From CAIWHR01 sp963809965 (GTDB lineage: Bacteria; Pseudomonadota; Gammaproteobacteria; Burkholderiales; Casimicrobiaceae), in contig CAWELU010000011.1 of the NCBI GenBank assembly GCA_963809965.1, positions 1 to 64,000 of the forward strand: a DNA stretch of 64,000 nucleotides, given 5' to 3'. The stretch's first letter is position 1; each line of letters opens with the position of its first letter. Under the pieces are notes generated by a model. The model worked only from the letters and a program-made list of their open reading frames with translations, was not told the DNA's origin and did no database searches. Of this stretch, positions 39,415 through 52,696 are shown piece after piece. A program made the translations under genes and the position numbers.

Positions 39415-39481
39415 CGTTTCCTCCAGTGGGTTCCCTACCGTCCGCCGCGTGCAGCCCCCAGCCTCCTCGCCCAGCCCACGG

Positions 39482-42400
39482 TCAACCCGTGGTTGCCAGG
39501 ATGCCGGCGAGACCGCGCAAGGGAATGCGGATCCAATCCGGACGGTGATCGATCTCGTACGCGAGTTCGTAGAGCGCCTTTTCCAGCAGGAACAGCTCGA
39601 GCAGTCCGCTCACCTCGGCGCGAGGCGAGGCGAGCCCGGCATCGCGCGCGATGGATTCGTATCCCTCGAGAAACCTGCGACGGGACGCGATCAGCCAGTC
39701 GCGCGCGGCGCGTTCGCGCGCGGCATGGGCCTCGGACCGGTCGCCATCCGCGCGATCCAGCGCAACACCCATCGCGTAGTCGAACGAGCGCAGCATTCCG
39801 GCGACGTCCTTCAACGGCGATTGCTTCTCGCGCCGCTCCGCGAGCGTGCGCGTCGGCTCGCCCTCGAAGTCCACGATGACGAAGTCGTTCTGCACGAGCA
39901 GCACCTGCCCGAGGTGAAAGTCCCCGTGCAGGCGCGTCTTGACCGCCGTGGGGCGATCAGCGGCGTGCCTGTCGATCCGTGCGAGCAGAGCGTCGCGGCG
40001 CGCAAGCAGTAGCTCGACTTCGGAATGCGGCCTGCTCCGGCAGATCGTTGCGCCGGCGTGCCAGACGGTCAAGCGCAACCTCGGCGGCATGGTGCACACG
40101 CTTTGTCCACGCGGCGACGTCCGCCGGCGTGATCGCTTCGGGCTCGAAAGCAGCGTCACCCGACTTCCGTGCGAACGCCGCATGCAGCTCGGCGGTGCGC
40201 ACGCCAAGCGTGCTCACGAGCGCGAGATAGCCGCCGTGCGCATCCGCCACTGCGGGTTCCTGCTGCGCGGGTAGCTGGTCGAAGAAACGGTCGAGGTGAT
40301 TGAGCGTGTAGTCCCAGCCATCGCCCTGGTTGTCGACGTACCCTTGCAGGAGCGCAAGGGTTGTCGCCCGGCCGTCGTTGAGCACGTACTCGATGGTGCC
40401 GGCGACCGGGACGCTGTTCGGGAAATGCGCGACCTCGGTCAGGTAGCGGCCGATCTCGGCTTCAGGATTGATCCCGGCTTGCAGGCGCCGGTAGGCCTTG
40501 AGGAAGACCCGCTCGCCGACCGTGATGATCGTGTTGCTGGTCTGCCCGCCAGGGCTCCCGACTGGCAACGCTTCCCAATCCCCATCGACGACCCGGCCAA
40601 ATTCGCCCGTCGGCACGAAGCGCAGCGTGCCGTGTATGGACGTGCGCTCCGCGTTGGCGCCGATCGCCGCGATCAGCGACCGGCAGAACGCCTCGTCGCC
40701 GAAAGCGTCGGCCAGAACGCCGACCCGGGACTGCTGCCGGACCTTGGCGATCGTGACCGGCGCGAGCGCTCGCATCTGGTCTTCGGACCCGTCCTCCCAG
40801 ACGAGCGAGAGCGGCAGCAGATAGGTCTGCCGTTCGCCGCTCTCGCGCTCGGCGTCGACGATCGTCACGAGCCAGCTTCTATCCCCCTGCTCCCACTCGA
40901 CATGATCGGCGAGGGCGACGCGCCGCAGCGTTTCGCCCTTCGTCGCGTACCACCTCCTGCCGGCGACGAACGACGGGAGCATCTCGCGCTCGAGCTGTCC
41001 GCGCACCTTGTCCGCCATCGCGATGCGCCAGGGGACGACGCGGTCGCGGAACAGGCTCGCCCAGCCGTCGAACAGCACCAGCACCGGCAGCTCGTCGCGG
41101 GCGAGGCGCTCCTCGTGCCAGGCGGGCACTTCCTCGCCGGCGGCGAGCCGGAACCAGAGGAAGCCGTGGCCGCCGAGCGTGAGCAGATAGGGCAGATCGC
41201 CGATCGGCGGAAACGGCGTGCGCCCCATCATTTCCACCGGCACGCGGCCCTTGAAGCGCGCGAGGTCGAGCTCGACCGGCTGCGCCGAACGGGCGAGATT
41301 GGCGACACACAGGATGATCTCGTCGCCGTGCTCGCGCAGATAGGCGAGGATCTTGCGGTTGCCGGGCTTGAGGAACGTCAGCGTGCCGCGGCCGAACGCA
41401 TTGCTCGCCGCGCGCACCGCCAGCATCCGTCGGGTCCAGTTGAGCAGCGAGAACGGTTCGCGGAGCTGAGCTTCGACGTTGACGGCCTCATATCCGTAGA
41501 TGGCGTCCATCACCGGCGGCAGGTAGAGCCGCTGCGGATCGGCGCGCGAAAACCCGGCATTGCGCTCCGGGCGCCACTGCATCGGCGTGCGCACGCCGTC
41601 CCGGTCGCCGAGATAGATGTTGTCGCCCATGCCGATCTCGTCACCGTAGTAGAGAATCGGCGAGCCGGGCATGGACAGGAGCAGGCTGTTCATCAGCTTG
41701 ATCCGGCCCATGTCGTTTTCCATCAGCGGCGCAAGGCGCCGGCGAATGCCCAGATTGATCCGCGTACGCGGGTCTGCCGCATACATCTGGTACATGTAAT
41801 CGCGCTCCCGGTTCGTGACCATTTCGAGTGTCAGCTCGTCGTGGTTGCGAAGGAAGATCGCCCATTGGCAGTTTTCCGGGATGTCCGGTGTCTGCTGCAT
41901 GATCTCGCTGATCGGGTGGCGATCCTCCTGGGCGATGGCCATGTACATCCGCGGCATCAGCGGGAAGTGATAGGCCATGTGGCACTCGTCGCCGTCACCG
42001 AAATAGACGCGCACGTCCTCCGGCCACTGGTTCGCTTCCGCCAGCAGGGCGCGATTGGGGTAGTGCGCGTCGACCAGCGCGCGCAGCTCCTTCAGCACCG
42101 CATGGGTCTCGGGAAGATTCTCGTTGTTGGTCCCCTCCCGCTCGCACAGGTATGGAATCGCATCGAGGCGGAAGCCGTCCACACCCATGTCGAGCCAATA
42201 GCGCATCACGCGGAAGATCGCCTTGCGCACCTGCGGGTTGTCGAAATTGAGGTCGGGCTGGTGGCTGAAGAAGCGGTGCCAGTAGTAGGCCTTGGCGACG
42301 TCGTCCCAGGCCCAGTTCGATTTCTCGGTGTCGGTGAAGATGATGCGGGTGCCCGCGTACTTGCCCGGATCGTCGCTCCAGACGTAGTAGTTCCGCTTCG

Positions 42401-42818
42401 GCGAGCCCTTGGGCGCGCGCCGCGCCGCCTGGAACCATGGGTGCTGGTCGGAGGTGTGGTTGACGATGAGCTCGGTGATCACGCGCAGCCCGCGGCGGTG
42501 CGCTTCGCGCACGAACTGCTGGAAATCGACCCGCGTGCCATACGACGGATGCACGTTCCGGTAGTCCGCGACGTCGTAGCCGTCGTCGCGCAGCGGCGAA
42601 GGATAGAACGGCAGCAGCCAGATCGTGTTGACGCCGAGTTCCCGGATGTAATCGAGTTTTTCGGTGAGCCCCCGGAAATCGCCGATCCCGTCGTCGTTCG
42701 AGTCGTAGAAGGCCTTGATGTGGAGCTGGTAGACCACGGCGTCCTTGTACCAGCGAGAGTCGGTGCCGCTGACGGCCGCGATGGGGGCGCCCGCTGCCGT
42801 TGTCGGTGTCCCGGCCAT
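39482..42818 (-). CDS. treS: Trehalose synthase / maltokinase fusion (TreS-Pep2), frameshifted
   Basis: About 1,110 residues. Residues 1-560 are a GH13 trehalose synthase: 'WYKDAVVYQLHIKAFYDSN', nucleophile in 'GVDGFRLDAIPYL', general acid in 'ALLAEANQWPEDV' and 'FLRNHDELTLEMV'. It interconverts trehalose and maltose. The C-terminal half is a maltokinase ('LPSFVAGRRWYATKGE', 'TRLHGDFHLGQVLLVQNDFV', 'VDFEGEPTR'), which phosphorylates maltose to maltose-1-phosphate with ATP. The frame changes near 40022; dropping one base restores 'EQAAFREVELLLARRDALLA'. It starts 10 bp after the glgE stop and supplies GlgE with substrate. Confidence 0.92.
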
Positions 42819-42828
42819 CCCTTTTCCT

Positions 42829-44854
42829 TCAGAGGAAGTAGTCGAAGTCGCGCTCGGTGCGTATGCGCCGACGCACCCGGAAGACGTGCGCGGGCGAGCG
42901 CGACGGGTCGAGCTGCAACGAAATTGCGCGCGCCGCTCCACAGGAAGCGCGCGCCGGTCAGCACGTCGTGGGCCTGGAACGGCCGCGTCACGTCGACGCC
43001 CAGCGCGTCGAGATCGAGCGTCACCCACCCCGACTGCACGTGATGAGGATCGAGATTGACCACGACCAGGACAGCGTTCTCGCCCGCGGGATCGATCTTC
43101 GCGTAGCAGATCATCTCGTCGTTGTCGATCGGAAAGAAGACGAGGCCGCGGTCCTGCTGCAGCGCCGGATTGTCGCGTCGCGCCGCGTTGACTCGGCCGA
43201 TGAACTCGGCAAGGCTGTCGTCCCGCGCGAGGTTCCAATGGCGCAGCTGGTATTTCTCCGAATCGAGGTATTCCTCGGACCCGGGCTCGCGCGGCAGATG
43301 CTCGAGATGCTCGAAGGCCGGCCCGTAGATGCCGTAGTTGGCCGACAACGTGGCTGCGAGCACGAGGCGCGCCATGAAGGCGGCACGCCCGCCGAACTGC
43401 AGGTACTCGGGCAGGATGTCCGGCGTGTTCGGCCAGCAGTTGGGCCGGAAGTACTCGCGTCCGGGACCTTGGGTGAGCTCGGTGAAATACTCGGTCAGCT
43501 CGCGCTTCGTGTTGCGCCAGGCGAAGTAAGTGTACGACTGGGTGAAACCGAGCTTCGCGAGCCGATGCATCACCTTCGGCCGCGTGAACGCCTCCGCGAG
43601 AAAGATCACGTCCGGGTGCTCACGCTTGACGCGCTCGATCAACCATTCCCAGAACGGAAAGGGCTTGGTGTGCGGATTGTCGACGCGAAAGATGCGCACG
43701 CCCTCGTCGAGCCAGAAGCCGAATATGTCGGCAAGCTCCTGCCAGAGCTCGGCCCACTGCGGCGACTCGAAGTCGAACGGAAAGATGTCCTGATATTTCT
43801 TGGGAGGGTTCTCCGCATACTGCACGGTGCCGTCGGGCCGCCAGCGGAACCACTGCGGATGCTCGCTCACGTAGGGGTGGTCGGGCGCGCACTGGAACGC
43901 GACGTCGACCGCCAGCTCGAGCCCGAGCTCGCGGGCACGAGCGACGAGCCGCCGGAAGTCCTCGAGCGTGCCCAGTTCCGGGTGCAGGGCCTTGTGGCCG
44001 CCTTCGGCGGCGCCGATGGCCCACGGACTGCCGACATCCTCGGGCTTCACCTCGAGCGCGTTGTTGCGGCCTTTGCGCCGCTCGCGGCCGATCGGGTGGA
44101 TCGGCGGGAGGTAGAGCACGTCGAAGCCCATCTTCGCGACGTACTCGAGCCGTGCCTCGCAATCGCGCAGCGTGCCGTGCGCTCCGGGCTCGGCACTGCA
44201 GGAGCGCGGGAACATCTCGTACCACGCCCCGAATCGCGCCCGCGCGCGGTCGACGACGAGCGGAAACTCGGTCGGGTGCGTCGTCGCGAGGCTGCGGTCC
44301 GGGTAGCGCATGGCGATGGTGGCGAGCCCTTCGTCCATCGCCGCGGTGCGCAGCGCAGCAAGCTCCACGGTGTCGCGCAGGCGCTGTCCCCATGCGGCAA
44401 GGTACTGGCGATCCTCGCCGGTCGCGCGCGCGGCCGTCGCATCGATCAGCGCGGCGCCCACCTTTGCCGCGACACGGATGTCCTCGGGGTCCGTACGCCG
44501 CGGGAAATCGTGCCGCCACGAAAGGAAATGGTCGACCCACGCAGTCACCGTGTAGCGGTAGCGGCCGGGTGCGGCGACGGTGAATACACCGCGCCAGCGG
44601 TCGTTGCCGAGCGCGACCATCGGCGCTTCGTGCCACTCGGCCTCGTCGTCGCGCCGCCAGCGCAGGCGACAGGCCAGCGTGTCGTGGCCGTCGGCAAAGC
44701 AGTCGGCCTCGACCTCGATCGCGTCGCCGACGACGCGCTTGATCGCAAAGCGCCCATCGTCGACGGCCGGCGCAATGCCTTCGATGACGGCGCGCGCGCG
44801 ACCGTCGAGCGCGGCGTCCGTCGTTGCCGTCAGCGGCGATTTCCCGGTCGGCAT
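42829..44854 (-). CDS. glgE: Alpha-1,4-glucan:maltose-1-phosphate maltosyltransferase GlgE (frameshifted near end)
   Basis: About 675 residues, the family length. The N-terminal domain ('RFAIKRVVGDAIEVEADCFA') is followed by the GH13_3 catalytic domain: 'YLPPIHPIGRERRKGRNN', 'GVRIFRVDNPHTKPF' (nucleophile Asp), 'VIFLAEAFTRPKVM' (acid Glu) and 'PNTPDILPEYLQFGGRAAFM'. It transfers maltosyl units from maltose-1-phosphate to linear glucan. A frame change near 42918, repaired, gives the typical end '...HVFRVRRRIRTERDFDYFL' at 42829. It starts 4 bp after glgB and just precedes treS. Confidence 0.92.
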
Positions 44855-44858
44855 CGCT

Positions 44859-46726
<1,868 letters not shown>

Positions 46727-46965
46727 GGCCTTCTCCCTTCACGTCAGGTTTGGTGCGAGGCGGCACAAGGGTAGCGCATTCCGCGGGGCCGGGGCCTGCC
46801 GCATCCGCCGAAGGGTGATATGCGCGTTCCCTGCCCTCGACGTGGGCTGCTCGCCGGTTGACCGACACGCCGGCAAGATAGTTCCATTCGCCTCCGCGCG
46901 GCAAGACGCAGCCGACCTACCCTCCGGTCGTGAGAAGTCGATCACCCACGCTTTCCAACGTGAAG

Positions 46966-48180
46966 CTATGGCACGCTGCTCTTGAGTCGCGCCGCCGGGA
47001 ACAATCGCGCGCGAGACTTCAGAAGATGGTCCGCGAGCAGGAAGCTCGCGGCGTTCCACGATTGCCCCGTCATGCCCTGCGGGACATGCGTGCGTCCGTG
47101 CAGCCATTCCGCGAACGCCCAGTCCGACAGCGCATTCGCCTGCGCAACCTTGCCGAGTTCGGCCTCTGCTTCCACCCGCAGACCGGCCTGCGCGAGGGCG
47201 ATGACCCAGAACGCTCCGACGAACGGCCAGATTCCCCCATTGTGGTACTGCCAGGCGAAATTCTGCCGGTGTCGCGACATGTATGGCCGCCAGAACACGC
47301 TCTCCTCCAGAATCGGCGCGCAAACGACCCGGACCGGGTATGGATCGTTGGCGCGCGCGCGGATGACCGCGTGGACAATGCGATGGATGGCAGCCTCGTC
47401 GGCGAGACCGGCAAGGATCGCCAGAATGTTCCCGAACACGTCGCCTTCGTCGCCGCAGAACGAGAAATTGACGAAACTGAAATACAGGTCGCGCTGCCGC
47501 GCTCGGTGCCGCGCATAGTGGACGAGCAGCCGCGCGCGCCGGTACTCGGAGGGCGTCCCCGCGAACGGGTGAAACAACTGGTTGAAATTGCGGTGCGTCT
47601 CGGCGGCGCCGTGCAGACGGTATAGACGCTTGACGACGTACCACAGCGCGTTCGTGTAGAGCACGAAGCCAGACCGCGGCATGATGTCCGCCCAGTCGCT
47701 CGCTTCGTTCTGCTGCAGCAGATAGAAGCGCTGGTGCTCCTGGCACGACAGCCAGACGATCGCGCGGTCGACGTTGCGCGAGAGCTGTTGCGCAAGCCGT
47801 CCGTGCGGCTGGTAGCGATCCAGCAGGGCGATCGCGATCAGCCACCAGAGCGTCGCGTCTATGCAGCCGAGGTACCAGAAGTCGGCCTCGTCGCCTTCGG
47901 TGTCGACGAACTTGGGGATCTGGCCGTTGCGCGCCTGGTGCCGACCGAGCGTCACGATGCCGGTTGCGGCCTCGCGCTGGAGCATTGCGTCTGGAGCGAC
48001 GGCCATGCCCAACGCGCAGACTGCCGCGTCGCGGCCGAAGATCGCCGCGTAGCCTCGTGCGCGAGCGGCCGGGAGCGGCGTCGCGGCGAGAATCCCCGCC
48101 GGGCAAACGTTTCGCTTCAGCAACGCCACCGCTCGGTTTCGGCACTCGGTGACGAGTTGCGGACTCGCGTGCTGCGACAT
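46966..48180 (-). CDS. Alpha/alpha-barrel glycosidase (GH100 / debranching-like)
   Basis: 404 residues from Met 48180. Mostly helical, with 'GYAAIFGRDAAVCALGMAV', 'QIPKFVDTEGDEADFWYLGC', 'IDATLWWLIAIALLD' and 'AWQYHNGGIWPFVGAFWVIA'. This pattern fits (alpha/alpha)6 glycosidases related to alkaline invertases (GH100) and amylo-alpha-1,6-glucosidases; the Asp of 'FGRDAAV' and acids in 'DEADFW' are candidate catalytic residues. Substrate assignment is uncertain: sucrose hydrolysis or trimming of branched glucan are both possible. It lies 240 bp upstream of glgB on the same strand. Confidence 0.72.
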   Translation of the reverse strand: MSQHASPQLVTECRNRAVALLKRNVCPAGILAATPLPAARARGYAAIFGRDAAVCALGMAVAPDAMLQREAATGIVTLGRHQARNGQIPKFVDTEGDEADFWYLGCIDATLWWLIAIALLDRYQPHGRLAQQLSRNVDRAIVWLSCQEHQRFYLLQQNEASDWADIMPRSGFVLYTNALWYVVKRLYRLHGAAETHRNFNQLFHPFAGTPSEYRRARLLVHYARHRARQRDLYFSFVNFSFCGDEGDVFGNILAILAGLADEAAIHRIVHAVIRARANDPYPVRVVCAPILEESVFWRPYMSRHRQNFAWQYHNGGIWPFVGAFWVIALAQAGLRVEAEAELGKVAQANALSDWAFAEWLHGRTHVPQGMTGQSWNAASFLLADHLLKSRARLFPAARLKSSVP

Positions 48181-48188
48181 GCGTGTTG

Positions 48189-48326
48189 TCACTTGGGCAG
48201 GGATGGCGCGTCGTGCGGGCCAGGCTCGGCCACGACAAGGTCGCGGACGTTCAGCGCCTCGAGCGTGCCTGGAACCCAGATCGCGCAGTCGATGAGATCC
48301 GGCCAGTGGTCCTGTTCTCGCGGCAT
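48189..48326 (-). CDS. Small ORF upstream of the glycosidase
   Basis: A 45-codon ORF ('MPREQDHWPDLIDCAIWVPG' ... 'HDAPSLPK'), ending 8 bp before the glycosidase ATG. It has a balanced composition including two Trp and reads more like protein than the overlapping frames. It could be a short leader gene or the tail of a longer frameshifted gene. No family is recognised. Confidence 0.3.
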   Translation of the reverse strand: MPREQDHWPDLIDCAIWVPGTLEALNVRDLVVAEPGPHDAPSLPK

Positions 48327-48625
48327 GGCATCGCGCCCTGGACCATTCGGCCCCGGGGCGGTGCCTACTTTCTACCGCAAGAGCGCGACACCCGTCAAAA
48401 GGCGGCCTGCTCGCGGGTGCCGCGGACCACTGTGCGCCATGGCCGATCCACGCGGCTCCCGAATTTTGCGCGAACCCCTCGCGACGCAGTAACAACGTCT
48501 ATTCGGATCGGCACTCTGGGCCGAATCCGGCGACGTGCCGGTTTGTCTTCCGAACGAGCGCACGTCAGCCCGCACGCAAAGCACGATTACGCTCTTCGCA
48601 TGCCCATTCGGGTATCCTTTGACCC

Positions 48626-50852
48626 ATGCGGCTGTCATTGCGGTTCGTCATTCCGCTGCTCCTGGCGCTCGGCGCCTTCGCGTACGTCGCGGTCCCGCTC
48701 GCCGATTCGCTGATGTTGCGCTGGTTCGTGCGCGACCTCGACATGCGTTCGAGCCTGATCGCCGCCACCGTCCAGGAGCCGCTGTCGGACCTGATCCTGG
48801 CCGGTTCGACGCCGCGGATCACGACCTATTTCAACCGGATGCTCCAGGACGAGCGGCTTTACGCGGTCGGGCTTTGTCTGGACGACAGCAAGGCGCCCAT
48901 TGCGACAAGCCAGTTTCCCCAGGAAATCAGTTGCGCCACGCTCGGGAAGTACGCGGACGCCAGCGAGCATGTGCTGCATTCCGCCCGCGGCCTGCTGCAT
49001 TTCGCGATTCGTGACGTGGACGCCGACGCGACGCCGGATGCCCGCCTCGTGCTCGTCCATGACATGAGCTTCGTGGAACGCCGCAGCGAGGAAACCCGCC
49101 GGTACCTCTTCTACTTCTTCATCGCGCTCGGCGCGTGCATCGCGCTGATCACCGTCGTCATTGCGCAGCTCTCGTGGCGCGGCTGGGTGCACGGTCTGCG
49201 CGCTCTGCTTCGCGGCGAGGGCATTCTGCGACCCGCGCGGTGGGGAACGGCGCCCGAACTGCGGCCGATCGCCCGGGACCTGCGCGAGCTCATCCGAGAC
49301 CTCGAACGGCAATATCGCCCGCTCGATGGCAGCCAGCGCATCTGGGACCAGCAGGCGCTCCGGGCGACGTTGCGCAGCGAACTGCACGGCAACGACGTGA
49401 TCGCCGTGTCCAACCGGGAGCCGTATATTCACGTGCGCACGCCGGAGGGCATTCGCCTCCAGCACCCGGCCAGCGGCCTCGTCACCGCGCTCGAGCCGGT
49501 GATGCGCGCGTGCTCGGGAATCTGGATCGCCCATGGCAGCGGCAGCGCCGATCGCGAAACGGTCGACCGGAACGACCGCGTGGCGGTGCCACCCGACCAC
49601 CCGCTCTACCAGGTTCGGCGGATCTGGCTCTCGGCCGACGAGGAGCGCGGCTATTACGGAGGCTTCGCCAACGAGGGGTTGTGGCCGCTGTGCCACATCG
49701 CGCACGTGCGTCCCACGTTTCGCTCGGAGGATTTCGAGCACTACCGGAACGTCAACGCGAAATTCGCCGACGCGGTCGTCGCGGAATCGAAGACCAAGGA
49801 TCCTGTGGTTCTCGTCCAGGACTACCATTTTGCCCTCCTGCCGCGGATGATCCGTGACCGCCTTCCCGAGGCGACCATCATCACCTTCTGGCACATACCG
49901 TGGCCCAACCCCGAGGCGTTCGCGATCTGTCCGTGGCGCACCGAGCTGCTCGAAGGACTGCTCGGGCAGCAGCATTCTGGGTTTCCACACGCAGTTCCAC
50001 TGCAACAACTTCCTCGACACCGTCGACCGCCTGCTGGAAGCGCGCGTCGACCGCGAATCGTTCACGATCTCGTTTCGCGGCCACTCCACCGCGGTCCATC
50101 GCTATCCGATTTCGATCGAATGGCCACCCGCGTCGCTCGCCGACGTCAAGAGCGTTCCGGACGCGCGGCGCGCGGTCCGCGAGCGCCTGGGCTTGCCGCT
50201 CGATCACCGGCTGGGCGTCGGGATCGACCGCCTCGACTACACCAAGGGGATCATCGAGCGGCTGAACGCAGTGGCGCGCCTGCTCGCGCTCGAGCCGCGC
50301 TGGATCGGCCGCTTCACGTTCGTGCAGATCGCGGCGCCCACACGCGCGACGATCGACGACTATCGCGATTACGCGGCCCGGGTTCGCACGCTCGCCGATG
50401 AGATCAATGCGCGTTACGTCCACGCGAAATTTCCGCCGATCGTCCTGCTCGCCGAGCACCACGAGCCCGACGCCGTCTACGAGTACCTGCGTGCGGCGGA
50501 CGTGTGCCTCGTGACCAGCCTGCACGACGGGATGAATCTCGTCGCCAAGGAATTCGTCGCGGCGCGCGACGACGAGCAGGGGGTCCTGATCCTCTCGCAG
50601 TTCGCCGGGGCGTCGCGCGAATTGCCCGAGGCGCTCGTCGTCAATCCGTACGACGCGGACCAATGCGCGGCGGCGCTCCAGCTCGGCCTGACAATGCCGG
50701 CGGCCGAGCAGCGCGACCGCATGCGCATCATGCGTGGCGTCGTCCGCGAGTTCAACATCTATCGCTGGGCCGGGAGGATGCTGCTCGACGCCGCGGTCAT
50801 GCGGCAGCGCGGACGTTTCCGCGTGGCCGATGGCGCGTCCAGCCATGGCTGA
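48626..50852 (+). CDS. otsA: Trehalose-6-phosphate synthase with N-terminal membrane sensor-like region (frameshifted)
   Basis: About 741 residues, against 450-480 for ordinary OtsA. Residues 5-27 and 159-182 are membrane helices flanking a periplasmic domain of about 130 residues, and 183-235 look like a HAMP-type linker. The GT20 synthase begins at about 257 ('NDVIAVSNREPYIHV') and has 'VVLVQDYHFALLPRMIR', 'LGVGIDRLDYTKGIIERL' and 'VTSLHDGMNLVAKEFVAA'. It makes trehalose-6-phosphate from a nucleotide-glucose and glucose-6-phosphate. The frame changes at GGG 49964-49966; dropping one G gives 'LLGSSILGFHTQFHCNNF'. It overlaps otsB and is divergent from the glucan operon. Confidence 0.9.
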
Positions 50853-51663
50853 ACGCGCGGGCCCGGCGCCACGGTCGCAGTTTGCCGGTGCGACGCGCCA
50901 ACCAAGGCGGCGCCGCGGCCCGCCTCCCCCGCTCGGCGTGCAGTGTGCCCTGTTCCTCGACATCGACGGCACGCTGCTCGAGCTCGCGCCGACGCCCGAC
51001 CGTGTCCGCGTAGATGCCGGTATCGCCAGCTTGCTGCCGGCTCTCGCGCAACGACTTGGCGGCGCGGTTGCACTCATTACTGGGCGCGCAATGGCGGATG
51101 CCGACCGCCTTTTTGCAGGGCTCTCGCTCCCTATCGCGGGCCAACATGGGCTGGAGCGGCGCGCCGCGGACGGATCGATGCACGTCCATCGACCGTCCTT
51201 GCCGGGGTTGCAGCCGCTTCGTCGCGAGCTGGCCCGGTTCGCGGCGCGGCACGATGGTCTGTTGTTCGAGGACAAGGGCTCGACGCTCGCATTGCACTAC
51301 CGCCGCGTCCCGCGCCTGGCATCGCATGTCCACCGGACATTACGGGCGCAACTGGCGTTGGCCGCAACCGGGACCGCGTGGCGGTTGCAGTCGGGCAAGG
51401 GGGTTCTCGAGCTCAAGCCGCGTGGCCGCGACAAGGGGACCGCGATTCTCGAATACATGACGGAAGCCCCGTTTGCGGGCCGATTGCCGGTATTCGTCGG
51501 CGACGATCGATCTGACGAGCATGGCTTCGCGGTCGTTACGCGCACGGGAGGCTGGGCCGTAAAGGTCGGGCACGGCCGGACGAATGCGCATTACCGTCTA
51601 CCGGATGTCGCCGGCGTGCGCCGCTGGCTCGCGGCATTGGCCACGGCGGATTTGTCGACATGA
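50845..51663 (+). CDS. otsB: Trehalose-6-phosphate phosphatase
   Basis: About 272 residues from Met 50845, overlapping the otsA stop by 8 bp; Met 50830 is an alternative. The HAD phosphatase motifs are clear: 'CALFLDIDGTLLELAPTPD' (nucleophile Asp), 'ALITGRAMADADRLF', the Lys of 'VLELKPRGRDKGTAI' and 'VFVGDDRSDEHGF'. It removes phosphate from trehalose-6-phosphate, giving trehalose. The overlap indicates translational coupling with otsA. Confidence 0.93.
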   Translation: MAERAGPAPRSQFAGATRQPRRRRGPPPPLGVQCALFLDIDGTLLELAPTPDRVRVDAGIASLLPALAQRLGGAVALITGRAMADADRLFAGLSLPIAGQHGLERRAADGSMHVHRPSLPGLQPLRRELARFAARHDGLLFEDKGSTLALHYRRVPRLASHVHRTLRAQLALAATGTAWRLQSGKGVLELKPRGRDKGTAILEYMTEAPFAGRLPVFVGDDRSDEHGFAVVTRTGGWAVKVGHGRTNAHYRLPDVAGVRRWLAALATADLST

Positions 51664-51750
51664 CGGAGCGCGCCTCGTGCGTAGCCTGGATCTCGCAGTC
51701 GTCGGCAACGGCGCCATCACTCCCGTGGGACTCGGCCGTCTGAACCGGAG

Positions 51751-52647
51751 TCAGGAATGCGGCGCCTGGGATTCGTTCGGCTCGACGTGGATCGTGACCT
51801 CGGCCTTCGGCAGATGCGCGGTGAGCGCTTCTTCGATGCGGTCGCACAGCGCATGCGATTCGGAGACGCTCATCGAGCCGGGGACGAGCAGGTGCAGCTC
51901 GAGAAAGCGCCGCGTTCCGCTCTTGCGCGTGCGCAGCGCGTGAAAGCTCGCCTGAACGGGTAGCTCGGCTGCGATCAGCGCTTCGGCCTTGCCAACCTCG
52001 TTCGGCGGCAGTGCCGCATCCATCAGGCCGTCAGCGGAGCGTCGCAGCAGCGCCACCCCGGTCACGATGATGTGAACGCCAACCGCGATCGCCATCAGCG
52101 GGTCGAGGATGGTCCATTGCGGCATCGCCGTCACGATCAGCAGCCCGGCGATGATCCCGACCGAGGTCCATACGTCGGTCATGAGATGCTTCGCGTCCGC
52201 CTCGATCGTGATGCTGTCGTGCTGGCGCGCGACTTTCAGCATGATGCGCGCGGTCGCGAAATTCATCGCGCCCGCGAGAAACGCGACCAGGATGCCAGGA
52301 CCGAGGCGCATGAGCGGTTGTGGCTCGATCAACCGCTGTCCCGCCGACCAGATGATCGACACCGCCGCCACGAGGATAAGCGCGCCTTCGACGCCGCTCG
52401 AGAAATACTCGGCCTTGTCGTGCCCGTACCGGTGCCGGTCGTCGGCCGGTTGCTCGGCCACCATCAGCGCGCCGAGCGCGACCAATCCCGCCGCCAGGTT
52501 GACCAGCGATTCGAGTGCATCCGACCACAGGCTCACCGAGCCCGTCAGGAAATACGCGCCGAACTTGAGCACGATCGTCGCGAGTGAGGTCGCGATCGAC
52601 AGCATCGCCATCCGGCGCACGGCCCACATTGCATCCCCCCGAACCAC
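51751..52647 (-). CDS. Cation diffusion facilitator metal exporter
   Basis: 298 residues with six helices and the CDF hallmarks: 'SVSLWSDALESLVNLAAGLV' (helix 2), the 'HRYGHDKAEYFSS' loop and 'DAKHLMTDVWTSVGIIAG' with the HxxxD metal site. The C-terminal cytoplasmic dimerisation domain is at about 210-290 ('LELHLLVPGSMSVSESHALC'). The Ser-Asp in helix 2, where many zinc transporters have His/Asp-x3-Asp, leaves metal choice open (Zn, Fe or Mn). It converges on otsB. Confidence 0.9.
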   Translation of the reverse strand: MVRGDAMWAVRRMAMLSIATSLATIVLKFGAYFLTGSVSLWSDALESLVNLAAGLVALGALMVAEQPADDRHRYGHDKAEYFSSGVEGALILVAAVSIIWSAGQRLIEPQPLMRLGPGILVAFLAGAMNFATARIMLKVARQHDSITIEADAKHLMTDVWTSVGIIAGLLIVTAMPQWTILDPLMAIAVGVHIIVTGVALLRRSADGLMDAALPPNEVGKAEALIAAELPVQASFHALRTRKSGTRRFLELHLLVPGSMSVSESHALCDRIEEALTAHLPKAEVTIHVEPNESQAPHS

Positions 52648-52696
52648 CCCGACGGCCGATCATCGCGCGCGCCTGCCCCGCGCGGGTTGAGGCCGA

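Noticed and set aside
40296..43043. 915-codon plus-strand ORF opposite TreS
   Set aside because: The translation is charged low-complexity sequence with no domains, antisense to a conserved enzyme.
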